This document shows, piece after piece, positions 1 through 9,391 of a stretch of DNA of 24,955 bases (positions are counted from its first letter, which is position 1; each line of letters opens with the position of its first letter). The notes beneath the pieces are model-generated. The model was not told the DNA's origin, did no database searches, and saw only the letters and a list, made by a program, of their open reading frames with translations. Source of the DNA: Emmonsiellopsis sp. PD_33 (lineage: Eukaryota; Ascomycota; Eurotiomycetes; Onygenales; Ajellomycetaceae); assembly GCA_032988165.1 (NCBI GenBank), contig JANTQF010000446.1:1-24955 (forward strand), read 5' to 3'. A program made the position numbers and the translations under genes.

Positions 1-65
1 GTGAATAAGGGAAAAAAAGAGTAGTAACGTGACCTCATGTGATGTCACGTGCACCCCACCAAAAA

Positions 66-215
66 TCTCAGGGGGAGTTGGGGGCGGGGGGTGGTGGTGG
101 GCAGGGGCAGTAGGGGTGGTAGGGGTTGTAGGGGTGAGTGAGGGCGGTAGGGGTGGTAGGGGTGGTAGGGGTGGTAGAGGTAGGCAGGGTGGTAGGGGTG
201 GGGCGGCGCAAGCCG
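66..215. repeat. G-rich minisatellite
   Basis: A run of imperfect 9-bp units of the type GGTAGGGGT occupies most of this stretch, with GGGGG blocks at its left end. The + strand carries many G3-G5 runs close together, so it could form G-quadruplexes. Open frames across it (Gly/Arg on +, Pro/Tyr/His on -) are products of the repeat and are not taken as genes. Confidence 0.85.
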
Positions 216-770
216 AAAGCGAGCGAAGCGAGTGCATGAGGCTTGTCTACTATCAATTCCTTTCATGGTGGGTGGAGGGCAGGGCGCGGCTTATTTAGCC
301 TGATCGCAATCACGAGCTGCCTGGCTGTGTTTATCAAATATGGACAGGCAAATTTTAGAGACCGGTTTATCGCTTGTTGGTTCTGGATGAGACTTGGAAG
401 CAACCCGGGTTCATTATCTGTGAAGATCTAGTCGAGGGGTTCGTTAACTGATGGCTGGGTAATCAATAGGGAATTTAGCCCAACAACAAGTCCCTATCCT
501 GCAGAAAACAAACCCCTGGAAAAGGATGATCATGCAGCTTTGTTCCTTTGCAATCCCGCAAGACAAAGATAACTGCGGTAATGGGGGTAGTTATTGTCCC
601 ACTCCTGAAGCCCCCCGCTCCCCCCAAACCCACGGAAACAATACTCTCCATCTGCACGGCTTACCAGATACTATGTGATCTCCGCAGCCAAGCCGAGTCG
701 GCGTGTCCGTCCAACCCAGTCCTTAAGATCTGTGGAGCTGAACCTGCACCCTTTCTTCCTCTCTATGTAA
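216..770. other. Intergenic, no gene seen
   Basis: No ATG-initiated frame with a recognisable protein or consistent splice sites was found on either strand. The N-terminal half of the pseudogene that follows would be expected here, but nothing resembling it could be recognised. Confidence 0.5.
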
Positions 771-1292
771 TTCACGAGACGGTCCAACTTCATCACATCT
801 TTTTCCTCGCCTGTTGCTCTGGCGCTATACAAGGAGATGGGTCTTGGGCTACCTCCCCATATAGAGGTTGAGGATGACATTAGCGGGGTCAGGAAAGTAC
901 CACATATTCTGGCAAGTAATCATGATATCAGTAAGACTGTACTGGTATGTGGAGCCAGTACCGCATTTGGAACCATGGCCATCCAACTTCTGTGACTGTG
1001 AGCTGTGAGCTGGGATAACTGTTCCACTATGCGCATGTTCCCATCTAACAAGTGATTTCTTATTTCTCTCTATAGGAGTTGCAATATCACCATTGCAGCC
1101 AACTCCCCGCGGACTTCGCGCGGACTTCGGGAGGGGGTGGGACTAGAGAGGCTGATCCAGGATAAAAAGATTGAGTCCCATCCGCTAAGACAGGTGGGCG
1201 CAGGTTCAGGTTGGGCAGACTCTGTCCTTGTGGGAATGGAGATGTTTGAGAAAGGGGAGGTTAGCGGGAAGAAGCTTGGAGCTGGAGGTTAG
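771..1292 (+). pseudogene. Remnant of MDR-family oxidoreductase (trans-enoyl reductase / zinc-binding-ADH-like)
   Basis: An open frame from 771 translates to a piece ending ALYKEMGLGLPPH...KTVLVCGASTAFGTMAIQLL. This is the start of the Rossmann fold of medium-chain dehydrogenase/reductases of the ToxD/trans-enoyl-reductase type, including the glycine-rich GASTAFGTMA nucleotide-binding loop. An intron at 992-1075 (GTGACT...TATAG, with a CTAAC branch point) joins in frame to SCNITIAANSPR, the usual end of the second beta strand. The frame then runs into LERLIQDKKIESHPLRQ and EMFEKGEVSGKKL, the family's C-terminal end, with a stop at 1290-1292. Well over 100 residues of the cofactor domain are missing between the two blocks, and the catalytic N-terminal domain is absent. 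A 10-bp direct repeat (GCGGACTTCG at 1109-1118 and 1120-1129) sits at the deletion point. It is non-functional by structure. The family call rests on the motifs; the exact subfamily is uncertain. Confidence 0.75.
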
Positions 1293-1691
1293 GGCTAGCT
1301 TCCTATTTGGGGTTAGCGCTAGTGCCAATCTCATCTTTTTCTGCATCCCCCCTGAATGTTGATGTCATTTCTCTACTTTTGAATACCTTACGGTTCTCCA
1401 TGGATAATCATCATGAAACCGGAGTTGGATCTGCAACAACAACCATTAGCCTTAAACGCTTTCGATATTGCAGTGAGGCCCTGCGGTCCGTCAGGGTGGC
1501 GGGTTTCCGGCCTGGCTAGTACTACCGAGCAGTCTTTAAGGCAGGCTCCTCAGCCCGATGCTTACACAGTGCACGTCTTTACATTAAGATATGTAGGAGA
1601 CTCGTTTTCTCCGGGTATAATCATTTAATTCATATCTCAAATGCCCAAACCAATACTAAACAATCCACCCTAAAGACCAGATACCACAACC
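1293..1691. other. Intergenic between pseudogene and MFS gene
   Basis: This is the 3' side of the - strand transporter gene and of the + strand pseudogene. A 71-codon ATG frame at 1413-1628 (+) has no recognisable domain or signal and was not accepted. Confidence 0.5.
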
Positions 1692-3655
1692 TCAAAGGAA
1701 ATATCTCCACTCGGGGCTCTTCTCACCATCTATCAGCTCGCTAGTATCTACATCCCCAGCTTTGATGCGGACTCCTTGCTCTCGGTCCCGTTTCCGGTTT
1801 TCCATTCTCATCCAGATCCCAAGGAAACCGATGGATAGGATCGCAGCGGCGTTGCAACAGCAGGTAGCTACAAGGGTTGGTATATATCTAAAATCCCAAA
1901 CGTGTCAGTGGCTGCCTATCCCATACCGGACCTTCACCAGGGATACGAAGTGAGCGAAGAAAAATAAAAGGCAAGACATACTTCGGCGCAAACTCCGTCC
2001 GAAACGTCGCCGCACTAATCACGCCGGCAAGATTCCCAATCCCGACGAAAAATCCTGTATTTGCTGCGCGCGAATTCTCATCCATATTGTTATTGTTATG
2101 CCAAGCATGCACCAGCGCGGAAGGAATGTATGCTCCCGCTGCCATCAAGAAGCAAGCAAAGTATGCTACACCCTTGTTTGCGTCCACGTCTATTGTGGCG
2201 AGGATCACCATGCCGATGCCGGAGAGCACGAGAGCGAAAACTGTGTGGAAGCTGCGTTCGCGGAAGTGATCTGAGGAGTAGGCGACGGCGAGCAAAACGA
2301 CGGAGCCAACCATATTGGGCGCGACAGTCCAGAGGTTCGTTTTTACGACTGAGTAGCCGAGGCGTTGGACAATCTGTTTATTATTCGTGCGTTAGGGGGA
2401 CGTTTCCGAGAATGAGGGCAATTGGTTTGTCGGATATACTGACCATCGGGAAGAAATTCATACTGGTCGCATATGCCACTGGGTAGGAGAAAGTGGCAAT
2501 GCACCAGATGGGAAACTTCCAATCCTTCCACGTCTGAAAGGCTGCTTTGAAGTCTAACTTGGTTTCAATTTTCGCGGACGTATCTCGAAGTAGCCGAGAT
2601 CGCGCGGCCGCTTTCTCCCTATCGCTGAGAAACCATGCGCTCTGGGGCCCGTCTGGTAGCCAAAAAAGCCCGAAGACACCAGTGATAAAAGTCAAGGCAC
2701 CCTCAACCAGGAACAACCATTGCCATCCCTTTATCTGCGGGTGGCCAATTTGGAACACGCCGTATGAAATGAGACCGCTGAAGGCAGATGCTAAGACCGC
2801 AAACGATTGCAAGATGGCTAGGCGGAAACCCATCTCACCTCTGGCATAGAAAAGTGTGAAATAGAATGCGGTACCAGCGAAGAAGCCGGCCTCGAAGACG
2901 CTAAGCCATTGTGAGTTTTTGTACTTTTATTCGATGCTCCGAATGTGCATTCTTGCAATTAGGACGTACCCGAGGATTATACGGATGGAAAGCATCCCGC
3001 CAAAGTCTTTGACGGCAGCCTGGCAAAGGGCTAAAATACCCCAGGAAATCGTCACTGACGTATAGTTAGTAACAATTATTTCCTTGGAGATTTTTAATTC
3101 GTACTGATTGACAGCATGAGCCGTCCGGAGTATCTCTTGATCAAAATCGTCCATGGCAGATCAAAGAGTCCAAACGGGACGTAAAACAACAAGATCAGCA
3201 GCGAATATTGATTCCCCGTCAGCTTGATATCTTTCTCCAATCCATCCGTCTTTGCGTTTCCCAAGTTTGCCTGTCAACGAGTGGAGCAGCCATTAGCCTG
3301 TGGATATCATTGTTAAGGGAGCGAGATCAATTCCTACCCGGTCCATGCAGTCAACGAAATACATCTGTCGAATATGCCACTGGTTAGCCACGGATACCGC
3401 CAAAAGTCCCTTCCCATATTCAGATTGATGACGATATCTCACTTACAAAGCACAATAAAGGCATCAGATAAAAATCCAGCTTTCTCACTGCAGTACACAC
3501 AAAGCAAAGTTAGGTCACCCGTTCTATGATGTTTGCAATTTCGTCAACTCCATACCATACGACTTTTCAGCCTCGATATCGATGTCAACGGCAGCCTCCA
3601 TGACCGATCCCGGGTCCGACGAGGAGATGTTCGTTTTCTCATCTGGCGACTCCAT
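1692..3655 (-). CDS. MFS transporter, allantoate/nicotinate permease-like (anion:cation symporter family)
   Basis: Eight exons were assembled from splice sites: 3655-3556, 3487-3447, 3364-3338, 3270-3105, 3054-2970, 2900-2444, 2373-1982 and 1887-1692. Together they make 1464 nt, 487 residues, and all phases agree. The start ATG at 3655 follows from the acidic cytosolic N-terminus (MESPDEKT...). Family marks are YVRKLDFYLMPLL before TM1, MYFVDCMDRANLGNAK at the end of TM1, LTGNQYSLLILLFYVPFGL in TM2, ILGVFEAGFFAG in TM4-5 and a WQWLFLVEG segment in TM6. The C-terminal half includes GIGNLAGVISAATF and ends in a charged cytosolic tail (SPEWRYFL). These fit the Dal5/Tna1/Fen2 branch of fungal MFS, which imports small organic anions such as allantoate, nicotinate or pantothenate at the plasma membrane. 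The substrate cannot be read from sequence. Length is normal and no break is seen. Exon 3 is only 27 nt, so automatic annotation may skip it. Confidence 0.9.
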
Positions 3656-5271
3656 GGTTGCGGGTTTCGCTCAAGCCGCTTGGTTCGCTGTGGGTGGAAA
3701 GGAGGCCAACTCGGCAATATCACAAACAAATGTCGGTGATCTGGAACAAGATACAGCTCTCTCCCAGTCCTCCCCTCGAACGGTGAGGATAGAAGATATA
3801 AGCCTTTGCTTATAAACGAAACAATAGCTACTGGCAGGTAGATAGACAGGTGTTCCAGCCGGCTTGGCTCATCTACTTATTATCTGAGTGAGTGCTAGAG
3901 CCGCGGGGACATATTCCCAGTACTAGCTCGATGATCTTCTCCAATTTTCTGTTATCAAGCAGTTAACTGGTGGAACAGAACATGGGGTAGGTCAGGGTTG
4001 GGAGAACTCAAAGGTGGGACCCCCTGGTTGATAGTGAGTATTAGAGAGCGGGTTCTAGGTCTCGATGAGAAGCCGATAGGGATATACATACATAGGGTTG
4101 ATAACATGCATTGATGACATTATTTTTGACAGATTGGGGATCTATTGCAGGTCTTCTATGAGGGGTTTATTTATCTAGCCGGAGCAGTTGGGGTTTTCTT
4201 GCCTTGTTTTCCTTGCGTGACCGCTGTTGTGTCACGTCGGCTAAGTCTCTTCAGAGGTCGAATCAACAGACGGATATCATGGCTGGAATAAGCCGAGAAC
4301 ATAATCCCATTCTTTGGATAGGTGTGATGTGGGATGATATACAGTAACCACTCAGATGTTGGCGGTTTGCTGGCCAAGGCTTCTTACTTTATCCTCATAA
4401 GCCCACAAGGAGATATCTGATGACTGCTGGTACTTCTATCATATCTTGATAGCCGCCCTATCTCCACCTATCACTCGGCTTGGCATAGATCCTCTCTGCC
4501 AAGTGGTTATCCGATGAATCAAGCTCCACATGCCATGACTTCCAAGCACTGCCATCCAGATTCTGCAGAAGCGCAAACTATATCAACATCCTACCTTAAT
4601 CATGAACTTCCCGCTCGGCATTTACAGATCTGCCATAACGTCTACGCCGGTAACTTTGCAGCGAGCTCAACTTTTGAGAAATAAAAATTCGGTCTAACCC
4701 CCCCTTTGCTTGCTAGCATCTATCTACAATATCTGCCCAAACATATCACACATCTATTCCGACAAGAAGCATGGAATAAATCCCACGTACGACGTGCAAC
4801 AACCCAACCAGTCATCTCGTCAATCACAAGAACAACGGCAATACACGCCTTATCTGCCCCTAGCGCAGCTAGTTCTAGTCCTATCAACCGCTTTTGCGGG
4901 GATCCATTTCAAGTTTCATTGTTCCAAACCATCATCGGCCGGCCCGCAGGGATATCTATCCAGGGAACAACAGGATGGTGATCAGAAACCCCGCTATGCC
5001 CCCCACCTATCCATCCAGATGCTCGATAAGGGCGGGGAGGGCGCCCCCATTTTTGATACTTTTGATGCAGAAGTGTCGAAGAGGTCGATGATGCATTACT
5101 GCTGGCATGTAGTTATCCTATGAAAAGGGTTGCCATGTGTAGTATCGAGGATATAGGGATGAAACCTTCACAATAAAGCTTAGCTTATTAGAAGCAAATG
5201 CGGAGAAAGGCTGGTGAGGGGAAGATATTTACGTCCGGCTCGTTCAAAATGATGGAGATGATGTGCCTTGA
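3656..5271. other. Intergenic region, 5' flanks of MFS and 2OG genes
   Basis: About 1.6 kb separates two divergently oriented genes. Frames at 4171-4377 and 4710-5123 lack an ATG start (they open with TTG) and show no domain. Apart from the GATA-rich segment at 4412-4472 and scattered TATA-like AT stretches, nothing definite is seen. Confidence 0.5.
4412..4472. promoter_or_regulatory. Cluster of GATA cores upstream of MFS gene
   Basis: Seven GATA/TATC cores lie within 61 bp (starting at 4412, 4414, 4437, 4442, 4448, 4459 and 4469). They are about 760-820 bp upstream of the transporter start codon. Fungal GATA factors (AreA type) bind paired GATA sites at nitrogen-source permeases, which fits the transporter family. 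Actual use is inference. Confidence 0.3.
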
Positions 5272-5279
5272 TATAAAAA
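5272..5279 (+). promoter_or_regulatory. TATA box of the 2OG oxygenase gene
   Basis: TATAAAAA lies 136 bp before the ATG at 5415, a usual distance for a fungal gene with a 5' leader of about 100 nt. Confidence 0.45.
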
Positions 5280-5414
5280 GGGGCCATAGGAGAATATTAC
5301 AGACAAGATGATATCAATACTGAAGGGACTTCTACGAAAGGAGCGAATCGTCATTACAATATACTCGTACTCCTCAGCAGCAAGCTTCGCTACTATACCC
5401 CCGGATCTGGACCC

Positions 5415-6799
5415 ATGATGGCGGCCTCCCGTGGTGCTCCCCCTATTCTTGACTTCTCCCGTACGTTTCCAAAAGCTGAAGAATCGTTCCAATATCAAAT
5501 TCATACTAACCAAATACCCAGCATTCTACGGCGACGACGCCACCGCAAAGGCAAATCTAGTCGAGCAAGTCCGGCAATGCTGTCTGTACAACGGCTTCTT
5601 CCAAATCACCGGGCATCGTGTCCCGGCAGAGCTCCAGAAGAAAGTCCTAGAATGCAGCAAGCGCTTCTTCAACCTCTCTCTAGAACAGAAGGACAAGATT
5701 AACAAAGGTCCGACCCCTCCCAATCTCCCCCCCCTGCCCCCTATACTTCCCCAATATATACCTCCATACCCGCCCATCCCATCCCATCCTAACCGCACAA
5801 CCCCCAGACAAAACAACCTGGAACCGCGGCTACGAGCTCCTCCGCTCCCAAATGCTCGAACCCGGCACCAGCCCCGAACTAAAAGAAGGCCTCTACATCG
5901 GCGAAGACCTCCCCACCAGCCACCCCTACTTCCTCAACAAAAAACTAAACAGCGGACCCAACCAATGGCCCGAGGACATTGCCGATCTGGCAGAATTCAA
6001 ACAGACCTCCATGGACTACTACCATGCCGTCTTCGAGCAGGCCAAGGATATCCTGCGCGTGCTTGCGCTGACGCTGGGGTTAGAGGAGGGGTTTTTTGAC
6101 AGCTTTACCGAGGGTGCGGTGGCGACGATGCGGTTTTTGCATTATCCGCCGCAGCCGGCGGATGGGGAGGAGACGTTGAGTAGGGGGATCGGGGCGCATA
6201 CGGATTTTGGGGCGGTGACGCTGTTGTTGCAGGATGAGGTGGATGGGTTGCAGGTGCTTGATAAGGGGAGTGGGGAGTGGGTTGATGTGAGATTCTTTTT
6301 TTTTTTAATCCCTTTTCTATTTCCTCTATTTTTAATAAGCCGGAGAAGAAGAAGAAGAAGAAGAAGAAGAGAATGGGGAGATAGAGGGCCCGCATCTATC
6401 CACCTGTCTATATATATATATACATAACTAACCAAAAACCCCCTCCTCCTCCCCTTAAACAAAAAACAGGTAACACCCACCCCCTCCGCCTACGTCGTAA
6501 ACCTCGGCAACCTCTTCATGCGCTGGTCCAACGATAAATACAAATCCAACATCCACCGCGTCATCAACAAGTCCGGACGCGAGCGCTACTCGATCCCCTT
6601 CTTCTTCAGCGGGAACCCGGATTACGTCTGCGAGTGTCTGCCGAATTGCCTGGAGGAGGATAAGAAGGTGGGTAAGTATGCGCCTGCGAGTGTGGAGGAG
6701 CTGATTAGCAAGTCGTATAAGGAGAGTTATGGGCGGGCGGAGGTGTTTAAGAAGGAGGCGGCGGGGGTGGGTGTGGGTGTGGGTGTGGGTGTGGCGTAG
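5415..6799 (+). CDS. 2-oxoglutarate/Fe(II)-dependent oxygenase (isopenicillin-N-synthase-like fold)
   Basis: Four exons (5415-5460, 5522-5707, 5808-6286, 6470-6799) give 346 residues with consistent phases. The N-terminus reads ILDFSPFYGDD, then LVEQVRQCCLYNGFFQITGH, the standard DIOX_N domain. The catalytic domain carries GIGAHTDFGAVTLL (iron ligands His208 and Asp210), HRVIN (His266) and RYS (Arg276-x-Ser278, 2-oxoglutarate carboxylate binding), so the active site is complete. Relatives include plant-type ACC oxidase/gibberellin oxidases and fungal thymine-dioxygenase-like enzymes; the substrate here is unknown. The start could also be the second ATG at 5418. Intron 3 (6287-6469) is longer than the others and holds microsatellites. 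The C-terminus ends in a GV(GV)n tail encoded by a GGGTGT repeat just before the stop. There is no secretion signal, so the enzyme is probably cytosolic. Confidence 0.92.
6344..6423. repeat. (GAA)n and (TA)n microsatellites inside intron 3 of the oxygenase
   Basis: A GAA run at about 6344-6370 and a TA run at about 6409-6423 lie within the 183-nt third intron and lengthen it compared with the 61- and 100-nt introns upstream. They are probably polymorphic between strains. Confidence 0.8.
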
Positions 6800-7300
6800 G
6801 AGTGGATGGATAGGGGGGTTTGCAGGTTTTGTGGTTGTAGAAGTTGAAGCCAGATATCACATAGGCATAAGAGTGGAGGATTGAGGAATCTGGTTTTGCT
6901 ATGCATTAATTAGATGGTTAAGTGTGTGTATTGATCGAGATATGAGAGTGCCAAATGATGCTATTTAGAAGGGATAGCTATGTACACAGGTTTGTATGCA
7001 TGATATGTATCATCACTTACTTAAGATCCTTGTTAAAACCATGGGGACAGAGAGAGTATGAAAGAATAAAATATGACGATGGTAGTTTAACCATTGCACC
7101 AAAAAAGCAAGGGGGGGGATTTCAAGACAACCAGCAAACTCCAAAAAGGGGAAGAAAGGAGCAAAAGGCCAGCCAACCACATAACCTTCATACCCCAGTA
7201 AAGCATTCCAAGAAACACCCATCAGCCTATCCGCCCACAATACCTTAAATCAAATAGAGACGGAAGAAACGAGAGACAGAAAAGAATCAAGTCTACCCCC
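6800..7300. other. Convergent 3' intergenic region
   Basis: This 500-bp stretch lies between the stop of the + strand oxygenase and the stop of the - strand membrane-protein gene. It is AT-rich and presumably holds both 3' UTRs. No coding or RNA feature was recognised. Confidence 0.6.
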
Positions 7301-9391
7301 TCAGTCGCCCCCGCCCCCACTACCTGCACCCACACCCCCACTCCCCACCATTCCCGCTCCCGCTCCCGCTCCCGCAATCCCATCCAGCAACCCACTCCCC
7401 ACCCTCCGACTACCCGCCCCATAAACCATCTCCATCAACTTCGCCTTCTGCCTCTCCCTCACCCCCTTCAGATACTCATACGCCCCCTCCAAGCCCCGAA
7501 TCTGGCCCTCAACGACCAACTCCGCCTGCCCCTCGCTACCCCTGCCGCCCACCACGCCTCCAAAATCCCTCCCACCGCTCCCATCCAACAACCCAAAGGA
7601 GACAGAATCATTCCTCCTCACCAGCGGACTAACCAGCTTCCTCCTCAACGTTTCCAGATTGACCTTCAACGTCAACAGTTTCCCACGGTGGTCCATAAGC
7701 AGGTGCTTATTCGCGACCGTCCGCTGGCGCACGCTGGCAAGGAGCTGGCGGTTCTTTTCGTACTTGCGCAGCGCGGCGGCGTTGGGTCCCAGCACGCGGG
7801 TCCATAGCGAGGAGAGCATTTCGCCCTCTGCGCGCTCTTGGGCGTCTGATTCGCGGACGACGGTGCGTTGGAGGTTTAGGAATTGGCGGTCGATGGATTC
7901 GAAGAGGGCGAAGAGGGCGGATGAATGGGTTAGTTCGCTGTTTATGGATTCTTCGAGCACGGAGAGGAACTCGGTGAAGGTGTGGGTTAGAGTGCGGTGG
8001 GTGCGTTGGGAGCGGGTGGCGCCGAAGAGGGTGGTTAGAAGGCTACCTAGGCGAGTAGGTGTGGGGGAGGGGAAGGCGGGGCCATTGCTGTTATCAGATG
8101 ATGTTGGCGTTGTGCTGATTGTTTCGAGCGCGCCGAGGCGGGAGAGGAGGGAGTGTAGGTTATCGAAGAAAATGGAAGGGAGGGAGTGGGCGGGCTGCGA
8201 GGAGAGGGTTTCTAGCTCGCGTTTCGCCCACTCCATGACGATGAGAATGGAGTCAATGTCGGAGTCGACGTTGGCGAAGAAGCGGGTTAACTCGAGTGAG
8301 AGGCCCTTTAGTGACTCGGAAAGCTCGTCAAGTTGGCGCACGATTATGGGTGCGCTGGTCATGTTTGTGCCGCGCACGGATTCTCCTAGGTCCCAGACGG
8401 CGACGCCAGTTTCTTGAAGCGTGCCTATTTGCTGTACTCCATTTTCGGAGTAGTAGATTAGTGGTTCAAAGGATCGCGCAAGGCCAGATAGTTTGACTAG
8501 ATCTGGGACCGGGAGAGGTATAGGGGGGAGGAAGAGAGCACGAAGTATCGTAAATGAGAATAGGCCAACTATGAGAGAGAGAATGGTGTTGGTGCGGCTT
8601 TTTGTCATCAAGTCTAGCTTTTTGGTAACATATGTGAAAAATGCGACGAAGGGTTCGCGGTGCTGGACCTCTGCGCGGATCGCAAAGCGGATATCTATCG
8701 AGAAGGCAAGGATTTGGTATTAGCAAATATGAGCAAATATATTATGGTAAACGGGGAATATGATTATATGAAAAGAAAACAAAGAATTAATTGAAGTGGA
8801 TAATATATTACAATTCGTCAACGAATCCGGCGTAGGATCCTGCAGCGCATGTTCAAAGTCGTCATTATTCTTCTCTTCACCCTTTATCGATGGCTCCGGG
8901 CTAGGTGACCTGCCTTTTAAAGGCGAATCCGCACCGGGAGGCAGTGGTATATTTGCAGGAACCGTTAGATCGGCTGGGTCATCCTCCGCGCCAGAAATTG
9001 GTTTCTCCAGTGCATCTTCATACTGCGGACTAACTTCTCTGGACCGCGACGGGCTAAGATCGTATGGAGGCTTAAGATCGGGTTTATCATGAAGATATGG
9101 CTGGTGTCGATACCATGCGCTACCATGTGTAGGAGGAAAGTTTTGTTGTTGCAGGATGTACCTCCGCTTGTAGCCAGGCGGGGACCATGGGTCACCAGCG
9201 CTGGAGTCTATATCTGTGTCTGGCTCGATTTCAGGTTCGTCATTATCTTCTGAGCGGAAGCCAGAGTGTTGTGAAGGAAGGCCAAAGAGAGGTGAGGGAC
9301 GGGAGGAGTCTTCAAAGTCTTCAAGAGAGGCCGTGAGAGAGGGGTGGTCGTCAAAGACGTTGTCCAGTACTTCGAGCCGTTCTGCGGTCAT
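7301..9391 (-). CDS. Conserved-type fungal membrane protein of unknown function, 657 aa
   Basis: There are two exons, 9391-8812 and 8694-7301, joined by an AT-rich 117-nt intron (GTAATA...GATAG, with a GCTAAT branch point). The join reads SLTN-Y-IRFAIRAEVQ in frame. The start at 9391 (MTAERLEVLDN) is preceded by AAG at -3 to -1. Residues 1-190 are acidic and rich in Pro and Ser with little predicted structure (SPSPEPSIKGEE). One strongly hydrophobic helix follows at about 230-250 (TILSLIVGLFSFTILRALF). A largely helical, coiled-coil-like domain occupies about 280-600, with many Leu/Glu/Arg heptads. The tail is a Gly/Ala/Ser low-complexity stretch. I recognise no named domain. A single membrane anchor between a disordered acidic half and a helical half suggests an organelle or nuclear membrane protein, but that is a guess. 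The two exons could be mis-annotated as separate genes. Confidence 0.8.

Noticed and set aside
29..298. Gly/Arg-rich frame (+) and Pro/Tyr/His-rich frames (-)
   Set aside because: They are translations of the G-rich minisatellite with no independent coding sign.
1413..1628. 71-codon ATG frame on + strand
   Set aside because: No domain, signal peptide or codon bias; it lies in the spacer behind a pseudogene.
4710..5123. 137-codon frame on + strand with a hydrophobic middle
   Set aside because: It opens with TTG, has no early ATG, and no family was recognised.
7659..8417. 252-codon frame (+) opposite the 657-aa gene
   Set aside because: Antisense shadow of exon 2; rich in Arg/Ser/Trp as expected for the complement of a GC-biased coding strand.
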